Below, piece by piece: positions 23,256 to 33,928 of a stretch of DNA of 64,000 nucleotides. The translations under genes were made by a program, and so were the position numbers. Origin of the DNA: Buxus sempervirens (taxonomy: Eukaryota > Streptophyta > Magnoliopsida > Buxales > Buxaceae); contig OX387188.1 of assembly GCA_947561395.2 (NCBI GenBank), positions 41,473,942 through 41,537,941 on the forward strand, written 5' to 3'. The notes beneath the pieces were generated by a model. It made no database searches and was not told the origin of the DNA. It was given only the letters and a program-made list of their open reading frames with translations. How positions within the stretch are numbered: the first letter of the stretch is position 1; every line of letters begins with the position of its first letter.

Positions 23256-23902
23256 TGCTAAGCTGGAACCATGCTAGGCCAGCACGTGGGCCGTCAGATT
23301 CGTTTGACATGCCAGCATATATGTACACCCAATGACATTGTTTTTATTATGTCTTATGTATTAACCATTGAATTATGTATATTTACTAATTAATTTGATA
23401 TATATTTAATGCGAAGGTCATTGAAATTAGTCATGGGCTTTGCTATTCGCATCTTCTACAGCGTGGAGTGTATACACCCTCACACATCGTGGTGGGGCCC
23501 ACCATTCATTTTTTTGGGGCCCACAGGTTAATGTGTGTGGGTGTATATATACATCTCACGCTGTGGACGATTTCTATTGGGGCCTTGGAACCTGGACTCC
23601 ATATTATTTCATGCTGCAATATTGATATTACTTAAATGATGCAGCATCTCATAGCTAGTATTTTTTCTTATAAATCTGTTCACAGTTGAGAATTTTCCTT
23701 ATACGTACATGGATGAATATCTTCTTATGTTAATTTACTTCATTTATAATGAAAACAGAAACAGAAAACATGGCTTCCTTCCCAAAAAAAAAAACATTGC
23801 AATGGAATCCCTTATTTCTTATCTATATGAAAGCCTCAAAGTGGACCGAATCAAACATTGTACAGAGCACGTATGCCCTGAATGTCGTCGGCGTGCAGAC
23901 CC
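23256..23902. repeat. Duplicated MMP 3' flank with a truncated MMP end
   Basis: A second copy of 17,197-17,874. It breaks inside the MMP coding sequence at about 23,902, after GCAGACCC, and continues into unrelated DNA. Confidence 0.85.
23851..23902 (-). pseudogene. MMP 3'-terminal fragment
   Basis: Only the last roughly 17 codons of an MMP remain, ending IRALYNV plus TGA. It is a leftover of the local MMP duplication process. Confidence 0.85.
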
Positions 23903-24231
23903 CTTTTGGGCTGACCATCAGTAATCTTGGTTTGGTCTTGGGTCGAGGCCAACCCGAACCAAACTGCATGGAGTTGCAGCCCTATTAGAACCTGGACTCC
24001 ATATTGCTTCATGTTGCAATATCGATACTAAAGTGATGCAACATCTCACAGCTAGCACATTTGAGAAATTTCCTTATACGTACATGGAGAAATATCTTCT
24101 TATGTTAATTTACTTCATTTATAATGAAAACTGAAACAGAAAACATGGCTTCCTTAAAACAAAAAAGAACAAAAACATTGCAATGGAATCCCTTATTTCT
24201 TATCTATATGAAAGCCTCAAAGTGGACCGAA
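23903..24231. repeat. Unrelated filler plus partial second copy of MMP 3' flank
   Basis: 23,903-23,989 contains element-like text (CTTGGTTTGGTCTTGGGTC, ending in TTGCAGCCCTA). From about 23,990 (AACCTGGACTCCATATT) the MMP flank starts again, with an internal deletion, and leads into MMP copy 3. Confidence 0.6.
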
Positions 24232-25191
24232 TCAGACATTGTAAAGAGCACGTATGCCCTGAATGTCGTCGGCGTGCAGACCCTTCTTAGTTCCGCTGGG
24301 AATTCCAGAAAACATAATAGCATCCTCAACTTTGCTGTGATCAAGCCCAAGAAGATGCCCGATTTCATGCAGCGCCACAGTCTCCAAGTCGAATGCACCC
24401 TGGACCGCCCCATTCGCCCATCTCTCGTCTGCATCGTAATGAAACCTTCCATCAGTGGGTGCAAAAGCATGAGCCAGAGTCCCCCCAGGCCCGTCGAACG
24501 GGCTTCCGTCTCCATGATTACCACGGTGGAAGCTGATCTTGATGTCTGCAGCCATATAGTTCTGAATTTCCTGGAACGTGAAGTGGGTCGCCCTCGACCA
24601 CGTTGCAAAGGCTCGAGCGCAAATGGGGCTAATTTCGGCTCGGGTTCCTGGGAGGAATCCGTAGGTGAGTCGAGTTTTAGAAGCCGGCCACCTGGGAGAT
24701 CCATCAAAGAATGTGTAATGGGAAACCGCATGGATGGAGCTGGGACGATGGTGGTGCATCGAAGTCGTGCGGTTCACGACGTCCGGGACGCCGCATCTAG
24801 GCATTATCATCTTCTCCACAGTCTTGGCGTCTAAGGTCCCGGTGGGGTTCAGTCGGTAATTAATCTGGTATGTCTTGAGGGCAGACTCCAACTGATCATC
24901 GAAATCGTCATCGTCTGCATGAGCGGAGTTGGAGTTGTTGGAATGGTGATAGCTTAGATATCCAAATCTTTCCAGATACCTTTTGAGGTCGTGCAGTCCT
25001 TTCACCTTCTCTCCTTTGTGGCATCCCTGCAAATTCTTGATAAAGTCAAAAGGTTTGGGTTTCACGCCACTGGAGTTGGCTGCATTAATGGAATTAGACA
25101 AGAGGGGGATGAGGAGGAGGAGGAATAAAAAGAAAGGAGAGGGTTTAACTGCCATTGCCGAGTATGGGATTGGGGAAGGCTTTAATTTCAT
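24232..25191 (-). CDS. Matrix metalloproteinase (plant matrixin), copy 3, complete
   Basis: Intronless, 319 aa from the first ATG. The start is probably Met13 (25,155), beginning MAVKPSPFFLFLL. By residue number from the first Met: signal peptide 13-37; propeptide about 38-140 with DDQLESALKTYQINYRLNPT; cysteine switch PRCGVPD at 131-137; catalytic domain from about 158; HEIGHLLGLDH at 275-285 (three zinc ligands and the catalytic Glu); Met-turn M293. No hemopexin domain is present, as usual in plants, and no clear C-terminal GPI signal. Block B partner of copy 1; intact and probably active. Confidence 0.93.
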   Translation of the reverse strand: MKLKPSPIPYSAMAVKPSPFFLFLLLLIPLLSNSINAANSSGVKPKPFDFIKNLQGCHKGEKVKGLHDLKRYLERFGYLSYHHSNNSNSAHADDDDFDDQLESALKTYQINYRLNPTGTLDAKTVEKMIMPRCGVPDVVNRTTSMHHHRPSSIHAVSHYTFFDGSPRWPASKTRLTYGFLPGTRAEISPICARAFATWSRATHFTFQEIQNYMAADIKISFHRGNHGDGSPFDGPGGTLAHAFAPTDGRFHYDADERWANGAVQGAFDLETVALHEIGHLLGLDHSKVEDAIMFSGIPSGTKKGLHADDIQGIRALYNV

Positions 25192-25960
25192 TCTTAGTTG
25201 TTAATTATCGGGTCTCTATTTATACACTTTCAGAGGGAAGATTAATTGACCAGAGGTGATGACAAGTCTTCTTGTTTGTAGAAGAAAAACACGCCTTGGA
25301 GTAAGTCTCACGTCAGAAAACTCGCCAGAAATTGTAAGGAAGAATTGTAAAAGGGAACACTTCAAAAGAGGAATCTAATAAAGGCTAAGTGCCAAATCTT
25401 TGTAGCTTTCCGGGAAGGAAATGCCTCAGTATTCGATGCAAAAGACCGAAGTCCTGCGGGTTCATTTGTGATGATGTATAAACGTTTCCTACTCCAACAC
25501 AATCGATGGTCCGAAGACGAACCACGTTTCGGTTTAAATGGACCGCCTTGTGAGTAGTAATTTTTTTTCTTTTTTTTTATGGGGAAAATAGAAAAATAAT
25601 AATAATTTTTTCTGCTTTCCTCATAAAAAAAAGGCAAATTGAGGTTAAATGATTGCGAAAAGTGACCAAAAGGTTACTTGTTTTACGGCACACTTTTTCT
25701 CTAATTGGACCATATATCGGACATTGGGTAGTATAGATAGTATGATGGTTGAACCCAAGGGCATACTAGATGGCTGGACCAAGGATATACAGCCCAGCAT
25801 AATTTATGCCAAGTCCAAGTCATGCGATTTGGCCTGTTAGGCGTGACGCGTGTCGACTGAGCCCTAAATAAGAAGACTATCAACCTTCTCATTCCAACGT
25901 GTTGCTGCAGCTTCCTGCGGGGAAAGGTCAAAAGGCAAAAAGGCCGTGGCGACTGACGAC
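25192..25960 (-). promoter_or_regulatory. Upstream region of MMP copy 3
   Basis: Minus-strand TATAAATA about 26 bp above the first ATG, as in the other copies. It matches 932-1,698, and homology ends at 25,960. Confidence 0.6.
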
Positions 25961-26172
25961 TTGTTTCCGGCGTGACTCACGCCTTTTTTTATTTTCTTTT
26001 TTAGTTTTTTTTTTGTAACACGACGTAACTCACGCTGGATGAAAAAATACGGAAGAAGAAAATACTAAAATTTTCTTTTCTCTCTTTCGTTTTAAGTTTT
26101 AACGAAAGAGAGTTAGATTTTCTCTCCATCTCTTCCTATTTCTCTCCAATATAAAAAGTTTTATCTCTAAGA
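25961..26172. other. Left edge of the block B-specific middle segment
   Basis: Unrelated to block A. Low-complexity T/A-rich sequence with no gene. Confidence 0.4.
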
Positions 26173-27260
26173 TTGTGTTTGGAACCCTGGACTGGGGAGA
26201 AAAGAAAAGAAAATAATATTTTCTCTCCAAATTTTCTCCCCAATGTAAAAAAATTTTTCTCCAAAAAGGTAGAAATTTTGAAAGAAAAGAAAATTCACGA
26301 TCACTTATCACCACCTCTGACCACCACCACACATTATCACCACCGCCAACCACCACCCACCACCACCACTATCACCTGCTAACACCACCATTTGCCGCCA
26401 TCGCCACCCACCACTGTCAACCACCACCTGCTGCCACCACCACCACCCACCGCCGCCGGCCACCACCAGCTGCCACCACCGCCCACCAGTAGCTGCCACC
26501 ACCACCATAGTCATCGTCGTCACTGCCACCCCACCAACCCTACCAGCACCAGCCCACTCTCACTCACACACCACCCCAACCCGTTATCTTACTAAAATAT
26601 ATTTTTCTTTTCTTTTTATTTCCCATCACATCCAAACATCGGATGTGATGGGCCCAAAAAATATATTTTTCCCAAAAAATATATTTTCTTTTTTTCTTTT
26701 CATTTCCTTTTAAGCTTTCTTTTCTTCCCAAATCCAAGGCTCCAAACATAGCCTAAAAGATAGAAATTTCAAAGGAAAAGAAAATTCACCATCACCTACC
26801 ACTACTTACACCACCCACCACCACCACCACATTCCAGAAACGCCACCATTACTAGCACCCACACTGCCACTCCTACCACCCATCATACTGTTCCACCATC
26901 ACCACCCGACCAACGCCCACTAACACCACCGCCACCACCCCTATTATCCCATAACTATCACCATCCACTACCCCCACCATCGCCCACCACCACCATCTAC
27001 TGTTACCGTCCACTCACCACCATTACCCCCTATTGACCACCACAACCACCATCATTGCCACTACCATCCCATCAACCCTAACAGTACTCACCTACTCCCA
27101 CTCACCCACCACTATCCTGTCCCATTATCTTATTAAAATATATTTTTCTGTTATTCCTATTTTTCATCTAATTCAAACACCAGAAAAGACTTCTCTTCTT
27201 CTTATTTTTAGGTTTCTTTTTTGTTTCCCCAAATCCAAGGTTACAAACACAACCAAAAGC
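26173..27260. mobile_element. MITE-like repeat with internal CCA/CAC tracts, tandemly repeated core
   Basis: The left end TGTGTTTGGAACCCTGGA mirrors TCCAAGGCTCCAAACATA near 26,750. A core beginning TAGAAATTT and containing long CCA/CAC tracts, ATAAAATATATTTTTCT-like text and CCCAAATCCAAGG occurs twice (about 26,268-26,750 and 26,760-27,256). A 12-bp perfect hairpin (26,622-26,633 with 26,641-26,652) lies in the first copy. ORFs through the CCA tracts (His/Pro/Thr on plus, Gly/Trp/Val on minus) are by-products. No transposase; family uncertain. Confidence 0.5.
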
Positions 27261-28116
27261 ATTGGGGAGAGAAAAAAAAAAGTAAAGAGAAAACAGAATT
27301 AGTCACCATGTAGCTTAACCGTGTACGATACTCCCTAGTTTCATCTTATTGCATTACGATTATTAAGGATGCTTAAATTTATGTAAAGCTTCAAACCTTG
27401 ACCCACTATAATGCATAGGTGGGGAATTACAGGAGCATTACTGTAAGAACCGGGAATCCTACATTACTCAGGAAAGAGAAAGTGGAGGTTCATATATATA
27501 AGATTATGACTCCATCAAGCAACCAGGCCTTTAAAGTAAAACCCAAGAGTAAAATTGTGAGATTTAATAGTCCAAAGCGGACAATACTGTTGTGGGTGAA
27601 ATTAGGGCGTTACATTGGGCTAGGTGTGATTTTAAAAGCTTGATGAAAATTTCGAGCAAGCTTGGTCATGCATTTGAATTCTTAGGTTAGCTCGGTAAGC
27701 TTAATTTGATCCTATATACTATATATAATATAATACATAAATATTCATGGGGGGACTAAGGTTTTCAACTCAAATAAACTTATTTCTTACATGTTTAATC
27801 TCATTTATATAGAGGGACTTTTACTTGTATTATTGTTTCATAATTGAATATAATATATTCATTTTAGTTATAAAAAAAATAGAAAATTGCAGGTTTTCTT
27901 TCAAATAAAGATAATCGGGTCAGGACAGGTGGGCTTAACTTTTCACAGTGCTCCAATGGGGGTGGGCTCTTGATTAATTTTACATGCCCAAGCCCGTCAA
28001 ACGATCAAACACGACTCTCATGAGTGCTGGGGGCATCGTTCTGTAGCCGTTACAGATGAGCTTCAGAATTCAGATAACAACGGAATGAAAGAAAAGCAGG
28101 AATGGGGATGGTACCA
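27261..28116. other. Intergenic DNA upstream of CREG1
   Basis: AT-rich, with no recognisable gene or element ends. Confidence 0.4.
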
Positions 28117-28164
28117 AGAACATGTTGTGTGCACTACCAAAAAAAAAAGAGAACATGTTGTGTG
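28117..28164 (+). mobile_element. Micro-insertion CACTACC(A)n flanked by 15-bp direct repeat
   Basis: AGAACATGTTGTGTG occurs at 28,117-28,131 and 28,150-28,164. The 18 nt between are CACTACC plus an A-rich tail. Confidence 0.7.
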
Positions 28165-28377
28165 GGACCAATCAGTTTCGAGAAATGGCGTTGTCAAAGC
28201 TTCTCTTTAATGTCTCTTCTGTTTTGCCTTTCTTGGTTTCTACGTTATTCCGTACTTTTGTTTCTCTTTTTTTGTTGATGCTTTATTTGTGCATATATGT
28301 GTACAAATTCTTTTATACTTGCAGGTTTTGTAGATTTCGTCTTCATCTTCTATTCAGTTTAAGAATAGAGAGGAAAA

Positions 28378-30765
28378 ATGGAAAGACAAATCAAAGTGGT
28401 GTCTTGTTATTCTTGTTTTTGTTTCCTCCTCTTCTTCATAGGCCTTAGAGCTTCGCTTGGTGTTGCTGTACGAGGGCGCCTTCTCTCAGAAGCTAAGCCA
28501 GATCCGGGTGATGCTGCAGCCACAGCTCGATGGTTAGTCTCTCAGAATTCATGGGGCGTCCTAAGGTACTCTCTCTCTCTCTAATTTGTACTTGGTTTTC
28601 GTTTTACTTATGGTTCTATGTGCTTGGAGATTACTATTTTGGTGAAAAAAAATTGAGAATATTTCTTGTTTCAAGGATTTTTAATGCTCTTTTGGATGTG
28701 TTAAAGTTCGTTTAGAAGAAGGTTAATAGGCTATTCATTGCATTGATAATGATTGGAATCAATGGCGCATTGGTGCTAACCTGTGCTATGTGTTTGGGTT
28801 TACTAGTTCGATTTTTTCTTTTTCCCATTTTCTTTTCTTTTTCAAAGTTTTGAAGAATAAGAAGTGTTTTTTGCTGAAAAAGTTTGAATTGCTTGGTCTG
28901 ATTCAATTGGTCGGTTCGGGTGAAAGCCTAAGAGAATGTCAATTGTATAAATTATCATCAAATGGTGTGGTTTAATTGTTCTTATGCAATACACGTGTCT
29001 TTTACTTAATCATCCTTGAATTTGGGATTTCTGGTGTTTGAACTCCATTTTTCTCATTTGAAAATTTTCTATTTATTTAAAAGAGTACAGTACAACAATG
29101 GCTTAAATGGAACATTTCTATACATAGTGCAACATAGTGGGAGATTTCTGTAAGTTCAGAACTCAAATGGAAGAGAAATGCAATTGAAGTTAAAAAAAAA
29201 AGTGTGAAAAGAATTAGCCTTACATGCAGAGGCTCCAACTTCATCTAAAGATGTTTTGCATTTTGTTGAAAGAGTATATGGTCCGTAAAATTAAACTTTG
29301 AATTTGGGGTTTGAAGGTATAGTTCTACTCTTTTGAATTGTAGAAGACCGGTAAAGAATGTGGTGTGGTCACAACTTAGGAGTCTAAGCAAGAAACATGG
29401 GGATTTTGGGGAACTTTATATCTGGGCAAGAGGATCTCTACTGTAGATAGACCATGGAGAGCAAAGATAACATTACAAGAATGAAAAAAGAGAGCAATGC
29501 AAATTTGTTTTTGACCTCTGGGCTTCTTTTGTTTTCTGCATTATCCTGGTTATTACAAACCTTTCTTATCTTATCGTTCATTAAGATGTGGATGCGTTAT
29601 GAAAAGAATTATTGGTAAATTTATATTTGATATGGTCTCTTTGTTTCTGCAGTACCATCTCGAGTGAATTGGGAGGAGCTCCCTTCGGGTAACAATTTTA
29701 CATCTCAAGTGTTATAACTGATTTTAAGCGTTGTCAAGCTGTCTTTTGACATTTGTATCTGAAATCCATGCAGGAATGTGGTTTCATTTAGTGATGGACT
29801 ACCTGATGAAGGCCTTGGTGTCCCATTCTTCTACTTGACAACTCTCGATCCCACACCAAGAAATGCTCTGAAGGACAGTAGGTCTTCATTTACATTAAGT
29901 GAATACCCTATTGGGTCTTGCGGCAAGATAGATCCTGAGAACCCCACTTGTTCAAAGATCACCCTTACAGGAAAGGTACGATGGCAAATTGAAGAGCTAT
30001 GAATTATGATCTATGTTTGCAATAAAGTACTAATGGCTTTTAAAGTGGCAATTAGACATGAATTCAATTTTTTGATTTCCTTTCCAGAACATGGAATCGG
30101 AGGTTATGTGAGAGGACTCAAGTCTTTTTCATTTCTTTTTTTTTTTTCCTTCTCCAAGCTTATGCATGAGCTGTTACACTGTCTTCACCTGCTGGGATTT
30201 AATTCATAAAATGCACTCCTGTTAACATGTGAACCAATTGAGCTGTGGCTAGAGCCAGGGCTCCAGTTTTTCCCAGTTCTCATATCAGTCAAATGTCATA
30301 GCACCAGATTCAGGAATATGAATTCTCATCAGAAGTGATATTCTGTACAATTTATTTATCATCTGATTTTGGACCAATCTGAGTGAAATCTTTTGTCTCC
30401 CTGGAATTTCAGTTGAAATTGTTGGATGAAAATTCCGCAGAAGCAAACTTTGCTGAGAAGGCCCTGTTTTCAAAGCATGCTGAAATGCAAGGTAACAAAG
30501 GAAATTTCAATATTGTAGCAGCATTCTATTCTTTGAAAAAAAATGATCAAGAACCTATGCAATAACTTCCATTTTCAAATTTTTGGTCATTAACTGGGTC
30601 CATGGACTTTTTTTTTCCATTTTTGCCTTTTTTGTGGTGACAGATTGGCCTAAGGAACACAACTTCCAGATCTTCAAATTAGAGATTGAGAATATATTTC
30701 TGATTGATTGGTTTGGTGGTGCTAAACCTCTCTCTGTGGACCAGTACTATCATCCAAGAATGTAA
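28378..30765 (+). CDS. CREG1: CREG1-like secreted glycoprotein-family protein, 5 exons
   Basis: Exons 28,378-28,565; 29,653-29,688; 29,774-29,975; 30,413-30,491; 30,644-30,765. All have GT/AG borders and consistent phases, giving 208 aa. The N-terminus MERQIKVVSCYSCFCFLLFF leads a signal peptide of about 28 residues. The mature part has ARWLVSQNSWGVL, VVSFSDGLPDEGLGVPFFYL, CGKIDPENPTCSKITLTGK and NIFLIDWFGGAKPL, ending YYHPRM. These are hallmarks of CREG (cellular repressor of E1A-stimulated genes), a flavin-oxidase-like split-barrel protein that goes to the secretory or endolysosomal route in animals and is poorly characterised in plants. Length fits the family (about 200-220). The gene sits only in block B; block A has the tubulin inverted repeat here. 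Confidence 0.92.
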
Positions 30766-32241
30766 TCAATACAAAGTGTTATGCACATCAGCTCCTGTTC
30801 ATAAGCCAATATGAAGCAAAGATGTCCAAAATAAATGTAATTTCAAACTTTTACCAATGCCATGCCACTCAAATTGAATAAAAGAAGCTTCATTTCTATA
30901 TTTGGTTAGATTAATTTCTGATTAAAATTTCTTTGTGAAGATACTTTTTCAAGAACATGATATTCAAAGTTCAAACACTTAAAGGTTTGAGGAAGAAAAC
31001 ACATTCATGCATGTAATTATCCGTTAGAGTTCTTCCCCTAATCATCATTCCCTTCAAAACCATTGAACTATAACCAAGATTGTGAGCTCTAGTTCTAGGT
31101 CCCAGTAAACCCATGACAAGTGTTCAAGCATCCAGATTTGCTAACAGTTATTGTACCTGATGTGTATGATTAAGAACAACAGACAATATGGAATTGTCGC
31201 CCACTGGTTGGAACAAGAAAGGGACGCCAGAAGAGCACCCTTTTCATTACTTTCTACATTCAACGGGTCTATTTGTGAGGCATGTGTCATCTTGACAACC
31301 ACAAGGACGCCAGAAGAGCACCCTTCATGCGTTTGCTTCTAAGCTCCTTTATGTCCTGGTTTTTTCTGTACCTTCCTTATCCCATATGCCAGAAAGCTAG
31401 TCCCAATCACCCTTCTTCTTCATATTCTCTTTTTGTTTAAGCTTATCTTTATTCTTCATTTTTATCATTTTTTCCGTCTTCGTTGATGGAGGTAGAGAAA
31501 GACGAAGAGGAAGGACAGCTTCTTTGTTTGAACCCTTTTATATCATATTGTCCAAACATTACATCATACAATAGCTATCATTCATCTAAGACTTGGATAT
31601 ATATATAAAATATTTTTTTTTTTACTTTTACTTATATATAGTGTAATATATATTGCCAATACAACAGGAAATCATCCATAGTGTATCCTAAGGTAGTGCA
31701 TTATACCAATATAAGCAAACCATAATTATATATTACTGATCTGATTTGGTGGTTATGAAGGCTATTTATTGGCTTAATCACATACTGAGAGATCTCTTAA
31801 AGTAGCGTAGCCATTTTAGACACTGGGCACTTCCCATCTAGCTTTCCTCCTTTATTGGTTGGCCAAACTTCAAGGCAGGACCTTACCAAAAAAAAAACTT
31901 CAAGGCAGGATTTTTGTATACAGGACACGCCCAACTGAAAGAAAGCCGAAAAGTGAACCTTACCTAAATCTGCATCAGCCCCTTTTATGGAACCACTTTC
32001 TTTCAGAACTCCTGGCACAAATTTCGAGATTCGGAGAGAAAGAGATAAGAGGAAATGAGCAAGAAAGCAAGGATCATTATGAGCAGCGCAAGACCAGACG
32101 GCTGCCCCATATGCTGAAACAAGTCAAATTTGATTAAAGCAATTTGCCCGACTGGCCCACTCTAGCTCACCCCCTCACCCACTTGCACTTCCTCCATAAA
32201 ATAAGCCTCTACTTCCAAGTTCCAACCAACTTGCCAAGTCC
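30766..32241. other. Intergenic DNA between CREG1 and WD40 copy B
   Basis: It includes CREG1 3' UTR and flank, a 23-bp direct repeat GGACGCCAGAAGAGCACCCT (near 31,222 and 31,305), AT-rich DNA, and, next to 32,241, the native distal promoter of the WD40 gene, which block A lacks. Confidence 0.5.
31865..31910 (+). mobile_element. Micro-insertion CCTTACC(A)n flanked by 16-bp direct repeat
   Basis: AAACTTCAAGGCAGGA occurs at 31,865-31,880 and 31,895-31,910, with CCTTACC plus an A-run between. It lies about 0.5 kb upstream of the WD40 copy B TATA box. Confidence 0.7.
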
Positions 32242-32440
32242 ACTTTTTTCCCCCTTTTTGTTTTTTCCTTTTGCGTTTTTTCTTCCCCCCTCGCCTCGGG
32301 ACTGGTATGTACGTCTTCAATCTTCATACTCTTTTTGGGAATGCAAATCGTCTGCCATGCTTCTCTTCTTCCCTTCACCCTCTCTATAAATCTCTCGACA
32401 CCCATGTAATCTTATCTCTCTATTTCTTGTGCTTGAAGAT
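32242..32440 (+). promoter_or_regulatory. Proximal promoter and leader of WD40 copy B
   Basis: Matches 7,514-7,712 of block A. TATAAA is at 32,385-32,390, about 50 bp before the ATG. Confidence 0.6.
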
Positions 32441-33715
32441 ATGGGAATTGTGCCATGTCCTTTAACTTGTCATCACTCTGAAAAAGAATCTCAATCCCTC
32501 TCTAACCATCTTCACTCAGAGTCAACTTCCCTCTCCTCCCAATCAAGTCTACCATCTGTTCCTTCCCTCACTTCACAATCCCAACAACAAGATGACCAAC
32601 AGAGCAGCAACACGCACCAACACTGCATCTCCACCCTCAAAGCTCATTCCTCACACGTATTCTCCCTCGCCATCTCCGAGGATTTCCTCTACAGCGGTTC
32701 TTCCAACAAAGAGATTCGAGTATGGAGTCGTGACCAGCAATCCGCATGGGCTCACGATATGCCGCCCAACAATATCGTAGCCATTGGAGATGGAGCGGTT
32801 AAGTCACTGGTGGTTTCTGGTTATAAACTAATCAGCGCTCACCAGGATCACAAGATCCGTGTGTGGCGAATCCATCCTGGTGATGGGACCAACCACCGAA
32901 GATACAAGCCCCTGGCTACCCTTCCAACACTCACTGATCGTGTTCTTAGATTCCTCCCGCCCAAGAACCATGTCCAGGTCCGTCGGCACAAGAAATGCAC
33001 CTGGGTTCACCATGTCGACACCATATCCGCACTGGCTTTGTCCAAAGACAGCTCCCTTCTCTACTCCGTTTCATGGGATCGATCAATCAAAATCTGGCGA
33101 ACATCAGACTTCAGATGTTTGGAGTCAGTTGCAGGCGCACACGACGATGCCATCAATGCTTTGGCCTTGTCCAACGATGGTTATGTCTATACTGGTTCTG
33201 CTGACAACAAAATTAAGGTGTGGAGGAAGCACCCAGGAGACAGAAAGCATTCACTCGTGGATACACTGGAGGAACACAAGTCTGCTGTAAACGCTTTGGC
33301 ACTTAGTACTGATGGGTCTGTGCTGTATTCGGGTGCATGCGATCGATCGATTGTTGTTTGGGAGAAAGATGGTAGAATTGAAGAAGGCGGTGGTCACATG
33401 GTGGTTGTGGGTGCACTTAGGGGTCACACCAAGGCGATCTTGTGCTTGGCAGTGGTGGCGGATTTGATCTGCAGTGGATCAGCAGATAGAACTGTAAGAA
33501 TTTGGAGGAGAGGCGTTGTGAGAAGATATTCATGTCTCACTGTATTGGAAGGACATACGGGCCCCGTCAAGTGCTTGACTACGGCTATTGATAAAAATGA
33601 TTACTCAAGTTGCTCTACTCGATCATCATCGTCACCATCATCTTCTTATCTTGTTTACAGTGGTAGTTTGGACTGTTACGTTAAGGTTTGGCGGATTTCG
33701 GTTTCCGGTTTTTAG
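32441..33715 (+). CDS. JINGUBANG-like WD40 repeat protein, copy B
   Basis: Intronless, 424 aa from ATG 32441, with the same domain order as copy A: a low-complexity N-terminus, then seven WD40 blades including SWDRSIKIWRTSDF and GSADRTVRIWRRG, with the JGB-type linker LPTLTDRVLRFLPPKNHVQV. About 9 substitutions separate it from copy A (for example AHSSHVF vs AHSAHVF, GPVKCL vs GPVQCL). It retains the presumed native upstream sequence, so if only one copy keeps the ancestral expression pattern it is more likely this one. Biochemical role inferred from the family: WD40 scaffold, in Arabidopsis JGB a regulator of pollen germination. Confidence 0.9.
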   Translation: MGIVPCPLTCHHSEKESQSLSNHLHSESTSLSSQSSLPSVPSLTSQSQQQDDQQSSNTHQHCISTLKAHSSHVFSLAISEDFLYSGSSNKEIRVWSRDQQSAWAHDMPPNNIVAIGDGAVKSLVVSGYKLISAHQDHKIRVWRIHPGDGTNHRRYKPLATLPTLTDRVLRFLPPKNHVQVRRHKKCTWVHHVDTISALALSKDSSLLYSVSWDRSIKIWRTSDFRCLESVAGAHDDAINALALSNDGYVYTGSADNKIKVWRKHPGDRKHSLVDTLEEHKSAVNALALSTDGSVLYSGACDRSIVVWEKDGRIEEGGGHMVVVGALRGHTKAILCLAVVADLICSGSADRTVRIWRRGVVRRYSCLTVLEGHTGPVKCLTTAIDKNDYSSCSTRSSSSPSSSYLVYSGSLDCYVKVWRISVSGF

Positions 33716-33928
33716 TTTTCCCTCTGGTTTGCTTTCCTTCCTCCTCCAGCGATGCTGTACAAATGGTGAGAACATTATTTTCTTTGCTCTTTTTCTCCCT
33801 CTGTTTATGTGTGTAAGCGTGTGCGTGAGCTTCTTCAGTAATCCTGTCTCTATTCCTGTTTTGAGATGGGTTAGGGAGGTAGGACCGGTATTTTGATGGT
33901 GAAGTCTGAAACTCTCAAAAGAAAGTTA
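33716..33928 (+). other. 3' UTR and flank of WD40 copy B
   Basis: Counterpart of 8,988-9,200; no gene. Confidence 0.5.

Noticed and set aside
26308-26595. Gly/Trp/Val- and His/Pro-rich ORFs
   Set aside because: They are translations of CCA/CAC repeats, with no start context or domain.
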